From NCBI GenBank assembly GCA_951217055.1, contig OX578277.1, positions 70,293,455 through 70,357,454 on the forward strand: a stretch of 64,000 nt of DNA, in the 5' to 3' direction. This DNA is from Gerris lacustris. Its lineage: Eukaryota > Arthropoda > Insecta > Hemiptera > Gerridae. The translations under genes and the position numbers were made by a program. Shown here in pieces: positions 57,885 to 64,000 of this stretch (position 1 is its first letter; the number at the start of each line of letters is the position of its first letter). Below the pieces are notes generated by a model. It worked only from the letters and a program-made list of their open reading frames with translations, made no database searches and was not told the DNA's origin.

Positions 57885-58738
57885 GATATCAGGGTGGCCA
57901 CAGACCGGGAAAACCGGGAATACCGGGAAAAGTCAGGGAATTTCGGCCGACAGGGAATAGTCAGGGAAAAGTCAGGGAATTTTGTCATAGGTCAGGGAAA
58001 ATCTACCGGCAATTAAAATCCTTATTTCATCATTTTAAAGCACATACACCTTAACTTTCTTGAAATTTCTAATAAAAAAAAAAAATGCTGTATTTGGAAC
58101 AAAGGCAGAAGGATTAACGACCTCTATACTTAGAAATTATATCAAAAAATCCCGTCAAGTACTTACCGTTAAGTTACTAAAAGGGTTTCTTCGGTCATAA
58201 GAATTCATAAGTACATTATTATTATTATTATTATTTTTTTTTTTTTTTTAACAAAAATATGTAATATGTCGCTTTTCTTACACCTAAATTATCCTTCATC
58301 GAAACGTTCATCAAAAATATGTATAAAAATTCACTTTTAATAAACGAGGAGTGCATATTATCCATTACTATCTTCGGTAGTATGCACTAATTTTTGGGGG
58401 AGGGGGGGGGGGTACCTTTTGGGTTTGTCCTAATTTTTTGGGGGGTAAAATGGCCGCCATTTTGGAAACGCGATATATATTTCTAATCTACATTTCAATA
58501 CCTTTGAAATGATACCCAACTTGAAAATTACAAAAAATATAAAATATTGCGATATACTCACAATTGATCGCAGATCGTAGAAATTTGGAGTGTTTAAGTC
58601 CGCAATAGTTTTTCTGTTTTTGGGCAAAAAAGTTTAACTTGTATACCAAATTTCAAGTCTACAGCTTCAGTAGGTCGGGAGATATACTCCAAGATGCGAT
58701 GGACGGACGGACGGACGAACTACCAAAAGCATAAGGGT

Positions 58739-58763
58739 TTCTAGGGCGACCTCGAAACCCTAA
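58739..58763. repeat. GGGTTTC hairpin shared with the FB foldback loop
   Basis: GGGTTTCTAGGGCGACCTCG followed by AAACC forms a GGGTTTC/GAAACCC stem. The same unit in the other orientation is at 6685-6712. It is preceded here by a GGAC tetranucleotide tract (about 58702-58718). Confidence 0.7.
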
Positions 58764-59356
58764 AAATCGGTCTGAGACAACTCAGACAAACTTTCTTATA
58801 AACGAGTTCATAATTACTTAGCCCAGTTTTTTTCCATTTAATAGTTTTCGTATGTGCATTTAATTATTTTATTGAACATTTCATCAAAATTTGTCATAAA
58901 AATAACCTCCTGGGCAGGGAATCGAACCCGGGTTCTCTCCGTCCGCGTTTTATGCTTTTTTCTCAGTAAACTAGATTTTTCCCAGGAAAACGGCTTATAT
59001 TGTTAGATTCGTATTTAAATGGACTACTTTTTAATTTTTTTTATCAAAATCGTCAGAACCGTTTTCGAGAAATAATTTTTTTTCACGTTTTTTCAGAGTT
59101 TTTGGCGGGTAGCGCCCCCAAATTTAGAGCTAAAAATCATTTCTCGATTTCGCCTCGGTGTATGATTTTTCTAAACATGTTGTGCCAAATTTCGTCAAAA
59201 TCGGCCCAGCAGACGCCTGGAGCCTTAACCAGGCGTCTGCACAGACAGACATTTTTTAAAAACCACTTTTTTGGACTCAAGGGCCCTTCAATAAAAACAA
59301 AATCAAAATCGAATTTTTGCGCCATCACAATACTTTCTCTTTTACATGAGAAAGTA
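58764..59356 (-). repeat. R4 repeat, fullest copy, with tRNA-like core (reverse strand)
   Basis: From GAGACAACTCAGACAAACTT through GGGCAGGGAATCGAACCCGG (B box complement, about 58912-58940), GGAAAACGGCTTATATTGTT, GGCGGGTAGCGCCCCCAAAT, CGTCAAAATCGGCCCAGCAG and GCCATCACAATACTTTCTCT to the terminal hairpin ACTTTCTC/GAGAAAGT. GACGCCTGG...CCAGGCGTC at 59212-59240 makes an extra perfect hairpin. The ORFs on both strands here are repeat sequence. Confidence 0.75.
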
Positions 59357-59444
59357 AAAATACGTGAATTGTTACTTTCTAGGATAATAAGGAAAGGTTA
59401 CGATTAGTTTATACTTTTTAGCATTGAACAGGAAAACGCGTAAC

Positions 59445-59598
59445 AGGAAAAATCGGTGTGGACCCGACAAAATACTAGACATAAGAAAGATCATACCCCA
59501 CGGCGAAGTCGAGAAATGAATTTTGAGAAATGAAATGCGCTACCCCCCAAAAAACTCTGAAAAAACGAGAAAAAGAATTATTTCTCGAAATCGTTTAG

Positions 59599-59634
<36 letters not shown>

Positions 59635-59860
59635 TAGTCCATATAATAAATACAAATCTAACAATTTAAGCCGTTTTCATGGGAACAATACCTTTAAACG
59701 CGGACGGAGAGAGCCCAGGTTCGATTCCCCGCCGAGGCGAAGTTATTTTTATGACAAATTTTGATGAAATGTTCAATAATAATTAATTTTTTCTACGAAA
59801 ACATGAAAACTAATATATGAAAGACATTGGGCTAAGTAATTATCAACTTGTATGTGTATT
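59445..59860 (+). repeat. R4 repeat with tRNA-like core (+ strand)
   Basis: Mirror-orientation partner of the previous copy: GAGAAATGAATTTTG, CGCTACCCCCCAAAAAACTC, a poly(A) tract (59602-59632), TAAGCCGTTTTCATGGGAAC and CGGACGGAGAGAGCCCAGGT with TCGATTCCCCGCC (about 59701-59733). The T-arm/B box is well kept. Confidence 0.72.
59602..59632 (+). repeat. Poly(A) tract, about 31 bases, inside R4
   Basis: Same position in the repeat as the poly(A) in the 15781-16200 copy region, but the flanking R4 sequence is kept here. Confidence 0.9.
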
Positions 59861-60000
59861 CTATTTTAGTTTGATGATCTTTAACTATTTAAAGGTAAAT
59901 CTTGTAAACTAAATATCGATAATGGTCAGGGAAAACCTGAAGTAGGTCAGGGAAAAGTCAGGGAATTTTGTCAAGCTATATTAGTGGCCACCCTGGATAT

Positions 60001-61140
60001 GTAAATATCATGAAAGTACCAGTAAAAATAAAAATAAAAGTTGTAGAAGGCTGGCTTACGTGCTAACCTCACAAAGGATATTTTTTATCTTAGAAACCGT
60101 ACCTTTTTATCTGATAGACATGTCCTTTTCTTACTTAAATTTTTCTCGCAGATCAATAAAATAAATTATTTTCTTTTGAGCTACGAAAGCTACATTTAAG
60201 CTAAAGATTAAATATAAAATATTTTAAGAGATATTATTCCGAAGTAGTTGCTGTTTTGTTTTACTATATCGGAGTCAACGTTTTCCACATTGCAAAGATC
60301 TAATTCTCCCAGGTAGAGGAGACCACTAACTGTTTAAATGCATTGCCTTCTACTGCTCAATACAGGATTATGTTAAGTGAACGTGTGCAGAAATATAAGT
60401 GTATGAATGGACGTGTGACAGGTCAGAGGTCAGATAATGTTTGTAATACCTAATGCTAATGAGATTATATTATATGTATTACATTTGGTTTTGTTTTGTC
60501 CACAAATTTGTTTTAAAGGAGTCGTTAGCTTAAAGGTAGTGTCTAAACAATGCCTTAAAGACTTAAGTGCTTTCTTTGTGGTGTACACAACTACTAAAGA
60601 ATGGAATTATGTAGTTTGTTTTATGTCATATTTACCCTGTTTCAGAAAAAAATATTTATAATCTACATCTCAAATGTAGATGTATATATAAAACTGAATT
60701 ATAATGCATTAACCTTTATTGCTTGTCTATACAAAAAAAAGAAAATTATTAAAGAAGTGTGTATGTTGGTGGAAAAACGGAAAATTGAATAGAATCACCA
60801 ATTCTTTCGTAGGATATTCTATTTCCCTAATTCAAGATGCAAGTTCATGAATGCAATTCATGAAAGTTTTTATTTTTATTAAAAAAATGTTTTAATTGCT
60901 TTGATTTTATCAAATCTTCCCACTCTCTTAATATATTTAAATTTGATGGAATTCGACTTCAGTACATGATGAGTAATAATAATAATATATAGTAGGTATT
61001 TGCAATGAACACAAAATATTAAAAAAACAGCATCTGTAAACTACTACCCCACAGTGGCCAATGCCAGAGCGTGGGGTCAATACCCACGCGGAGTAGTTGC
61101 TGACCCTTTCCACAGAACACCAAACACAGCTAACTGACTG
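60001..61140. other. AT-rich DNA, no gene recognised
   Basis: The ORFs at 60437-60792 are AT-driven and unrecognised. 61040-61110 is less AT-rich but broken in all frames. It may be flanking sequence of the transposase relic. Confidence 0.35.
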
Positions 61141-61344
61141 ACTACTATCAGTGCAGAAGACCAACTCAAGAGGTTTGCTTGGATCAAAGATACATTCTGT
61201 GCTCAAGCTCTACAAGATTTCACTTCACAAGAAGAAGAAAATCTAATTGAGCTATCGAGCGACAACAGCATGAAAACCAAATTCGCTTGTTTGGATTTGA
61301 CGGACTTTTAGATATCAATCAAAAGTGAGAATCAAATTTTGTAA
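61141..61344 (+). pseudogene. hAT (ZBED5/FAM200-like) transposase fragment
   Basis: One frame reads TTISAEDQLKRFAWIKDTFC, then AQALQDFTSQEEENLIELSS and DNSMKTKFACLDLTDF, a stop, then ISIKSENQIL. This matches the region before the C-terminal dimerisation segment of ZBED5-like hAT transposases, where 'EELIELSSD...LK.KF....L..FW.S.K.EY..L' is characteristic. The stop at 61309-61311 (TAG) sits where Trp is expected (TGG), and a second stop (TAA) follows at 61342. The rest of the protein was not found on either side. It is a decayed fragment of an autonomous hAT element or of a gene domesticated from one. Confidence 0.8.
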
Positions 61345-61565
61345 GGGAACTGAGAGGAACTGTAAGAGGTCCTCAGTCCCTTTGCGGCTTCATATCTGTG
61401 CGAAGAAAATAATCAATGCACCTTTAAAAGCATGTGGAAGGCATATGTAATGTTATATTTACCTCGAGCAGGGAGAAAATGTGAACTTTCATCCCTAGTT
61501 TACAGGGAGGGAAGTTACTCATTGCACCCGGTCGGATTAAACAGGGAGAAATGGAAGAAAGTCCC
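61345..61565. other. No feature recognised
   Basis: Contains repeated CAGGGAG words (61467, 61503, 61540) but no readable protein. Confidence 0.3.
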
Positions 61566-61893
61566 GTCATGCACCATGACTTAATCAGCGAATTTTCAAA
61601 GAAATCTGCGTATTATTGGCTTATGATAATATAGGAAAATTTTGGTTTAGAATTTGCATGGGTGAAAAAAAAATGGTACACAGACAGGGTACGTGGTACA
61701 GAAGTCAAAATAGTATTTGCCCTTCAAGATGCATGTCGTTGGAAAGCTCTTTAAGAGTACAGTAAGTGTGGTTATGTACACTTTTATCATATTTTCATAT
61801 AAGAAGGGGTAAAGTTGAAAAAACACGTTTTTTATTTTATGTTATTTTTTACCCTAAATTGTAAAAATTTGGCCCCTAAATGAACTCCAAAAA
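61566..61893 (-). mobile_element. R2 MITE, truncated reverse copy
   Basis: CGTCATGCACCATGACTTAA, AGCGAATTTTCAAAGAAAT, CTTCAAGATGCATGTCGTTG with GAAAGCTC and ATGAACTCCAAAAATTCTGG mark the outer two thirds of R2 in reverse. It then stops abruptly at AAATATATATAA. Confidence 0.7.
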
Positions 61894-62024
61894 TTCTGGC
61901 CAAATATATATAATATTATTTTTAATATACATATATAAAAATATGTATTTTTTGTTGAATAAAAATAATTTAAAATTAAAATCTTTCCATTTTTTTTTCC
62001 TCCCTTCTGGAGGTAAAATCTTGT

Positions 62025-62160
62025 ACGTACCTCGGGTGTAAAAATCACTTACACCTTGCACCCTCGCGATAATTAACTCCTTTGGCTCCGCCTCGGGAGT
62101 GAACGTTATGGTTCCCTCGGCTTCGCCTCAGGAACCAACTTCATCGATCAGGGTGCAATC
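62025..62160. repeat. GC-richer inverted-repeat patch
   Basis: TTGCACCCT (62056-62064) and AGGGTGCAA (62150-62158) are inverted around two GGCT-CGCCTC-GG units (TTTGGCTCCGCCTCGGGAG and CTCGGCTTCGCCTCAGGAAC). Possibly a small nonautonomous element. Confidence 0.45.
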
Positions 62161-63544
62161 ACATACTTTACTCCCTTGGTGCGTAAATAACTATTTTATT
62201 TTATTTTCATCTATGTTTGCTTGGACTTTAAATAGGATTTGTAATACTTTATTTTAAATTGAGTTATACAAATTTGATACAAGTTCAACTAACGCCGATT
62301 TGATAAAATGTTCATTAACGCTTCTGTCGCCACGAACAACTAGCTTAATGAAAAGAGTAATACGTTAAAGAAGTATCCTTGTAAATTGTAAAAGTTCGCA
62401 AAATACGTTTTCCACATGATTGTGAAGCACGTACGTTTTCGAAGGGATATAGACCATTGTGTGGTTAGGCGGAACTGCCAATTGACAAATCATCTGGAAT
62501 GGGGCTTTATCATGCACGAAATCCTTCCGCGTTACTTGCCTGGCTAGAGCAGAAACCATGCCTTAAACCAAATATATTTCTGAGTAAAAAAAACAACTTT
62601 ATTTTAGAGCACTTATTTTATAAAGCAATATCAAGTTTCCTACTTATGAATTACTTAAATAATTTAAAAAAATCAACTCTCTAGAATCTGAATTTCCCTC
62701 TAGGCTTTCATTTTGAAAATTGTATTAATGACGTCTTTTACATGTTTGAATGTTTCATTTGGAAATCCCTCTCGGGAAAAATCCAAAATTGTACGTAATA
62801 ACTATTGATGTTTTGATTTAATTTACATCTTCGTGTTTTGTTCCGATCTAAAAACCAGATTATTATCGCAATATTGACGTGCAACAGAATAAGGATAAAA
62901 AATAAAAAAAAAAACTCACACTAATCTTTAATCATTACAAAAATGGTAGACTCTATTTTTAGAATTTAAGTTTAAGTAGGTTTTCACCCTAGTTTCGAGC
63001 TTATTTTTCGTGATTTATGTAATCAAACGTTCTTATAGTTATTTGTGTCTGCGGGGAATTAATGAAACCTTAACACTGCATGCCGGAACGTTTACTAAAT
63101 TAAGACTTTTCTTGGTATAATTGAGGGTTTACTTGGTAGTAGACATGAAGTATAGGATAGGAATCGCATTCATAGAATCACAATTACATTAGTTACAGCA
63201 TCAAAATTTATCTCTACAATGTTAAAGTACTCACCAGTTTTAGGCAACTTAATATCTGTTTATTTAAATTAATAAGCTAGTGATTTATTTTATTAATTGA
63301 GCTCTCTTGTTATAAACTTTTTTCAGTAAGAATAATTTTTATTATACAAAGGTGAACGGTGAACATCGACTATGTATTACATTATTCATTCCATTATTAA
63401 GAATAAATACCCTGTGAATCGCAGTTAAGAGGCTAGTATTACTTGCCAAAAATCGTCCATTTCATTATTAGGCACGATAACTATTAAAAATAAAATAAAT
63501 ATTCTTAATCTACGCCTCAAGAGTTTTCATATAGGATTTTAAAA
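62161..63544. other. AT-rich DNA, nothing recognised
   Basis: Complementary ORFs at 62365-62559 and 62499-62684 overlap a slightly GC-richer patch but match no known protein. Confidence 0.35.
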
Positions 63545-64000
63545 AAATCGAACATGGGACATCTCGCAACTTTTCATTACCAAATAGTACCAAAAAAAAT
63601 GGTGGCAGATATTATTTAGTTGAATTATAGGGAAATTTTGTATCTTATAGACTGGTATAATTGGTGGGAATTTCACCTCGATCGGCGGAATAGTTCCGAA
63701 ATTATTTAGCCTTAAGTTGAAAAATGGATATTCTTAAAATAGCGGCAGATATCAAAGAGAAATTCTGCGGAAATTATTTGTTTTATAAAGAGCAAAAATT
63801 GGTGCAAATTTCAGCGCTACCAGAAAATGTTTTAATTTTTTACGAATTTTTGCTGGCTCAGCAGAATTGGTTAATGACATCACTAATTTATGGTTTTCCG
63901 AGCAAAATTGCATCTAAGAACGGATTTTTTACCCAAGTTTCAAATCTCTATCTTAAAAACTGTGGGAGTTATGCGTGACACAGAAAGATAGACACACACA
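63545..64000 (+). repeat. R3 dispersed repeat, continuing past the window end
   Basis: Begins AAAAATCGAACATGGGACAT, then TCTTATAGACTGGTATAATT, the CACCTCGATCGG segment, ATAGCGGCAGATATCAAAGA, TTTTTGCTGGCTCAGCAGAA, ATGGTTTTCCGAGCA and TGTGGGAGTTATGCGTGACA. The 84-codon ORF at 63724-63978 is repeat sequence. This subfamily is closer to 13990-14460 than to the copies at 26-29 kb. Confidence 0.7.

Larger units (their letters stand above)
57890..59995. mobile_element. DNA transposon-like element with CAGGGTGGCCAC ends and 5-bp TSD
   Basis: CAGGGTGGCCAC at the left is perfectly inverted at the right (GTGGCCACCCTG), and GATAT directly flanks both ends (57885-57889 and 59996-60000). Both subterminal regions carry the same GTCAGGGAA-type short motif (AAAGTCAGGGAATTTTGTCA) in the same orientation. 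No transposase frame survives. The interior holds two R4 copies in opposite orientation and a poly(A) tract. The CAGGG ends resemble hAT elements, but the duplication is 5 bp rather than 8, so the superfamily is open. Confidence 0.82.

Noticed and set aside
59000..59407. 135-codon ORF
   Set aside because: It runs antisense through an R4 repeat; a related frame appears at 41879-42094 in another R4 copy. Repeat-derived, with no recognised domain.

Overview
This is an AT-rich, gene-poor stretch of animal nuclear DNA. It is most likely from an arthropod, probably an insect with a repeat-rich genome. The basis is one short coding exon between consensus splice sites, degraded transposase and reverse-transcriptase relics typical of arthropods, and a 5S rRNA fragment with arthropod-type wording. 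I cannot name the species. No bacterial, organellar or viral gene layout is present.

The only host gene segment I can support is one 75-bp exon of syntaxin-1 (Syx1A) at 50391-50465 on the + strand. No other syntaxin exon was recognised, so much of the window is probably intron of that gene, with at least about 13.5 kb downstream. Almost every other open reading frame is random or lies inside a repeat.

The rest is layered mobile DNA. Region by region: 1-9500 holds a Helitron-like 3' end (664-693), a MITE with long terminal inverted repeats (703-1200), a repeat copy (R3) split by a 1.4-kb foldback element with a 3-bp target duplication (3292-4716), a second foldback (6136-7270) and an R1/R5 chimera joined at a CTGT tract. 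9500-24700 is mostly AT-rich filler with MITEs and short foldbacks. 24740-25790 is an internally deleted Gypsy-type retrotransposon (gag joined to the end of RNase H). 26270-30700 holds two R3 copies, a 5S rRNA fragment and two foldbacks. 32000-39030 holds GC-rich MITEs, a 752-bp TIR element, long AT tracts and perfect palindromes. 39911-43482 is a 3.57-kb nonautonomous hAT element with a perfect 8-bp target duplication, carrying a foldback, a tRNA-like repeat and another MITE. 46341-46774 is a 20-bp minisatellite. 50391-50465 is the syntaxin exon. 53810-54351 is an internally deleted mariner-like element with a fused transposase relic. 55262-55675 is a deleted Jockey-like retrotransposon relic. 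57890-59995 is a 2.1-kb element with perfect 12-bp inverted ends and a 5-bp duplication. 61141-61344 is a hAT (ZBED5-like) transposase fragment. The window ends inside another R3 copy.

Repeat family names used here (R1-R6, FA, FB, FC) are my own labels from comparing copies by eye inside the window. R1 is headed by the near-palindrome CTTCCGAGCTTACCGAAGG. R2 is a MITE ending GCGAATTTTCAAAGAAA. R3 runs from a GAGGCCACT hairpin to a GAGGAAAAGTAAAAATG tail. R4 carries a tRNA-like GGTTCGATTCC block. R5 ends ATTGAAGCGAGCGTA. R6 carries a GTGCCACTCTAATTGGCAG core. FA, FB and FC are foldback families. Boundaries are approximate except where target duplications fix them.
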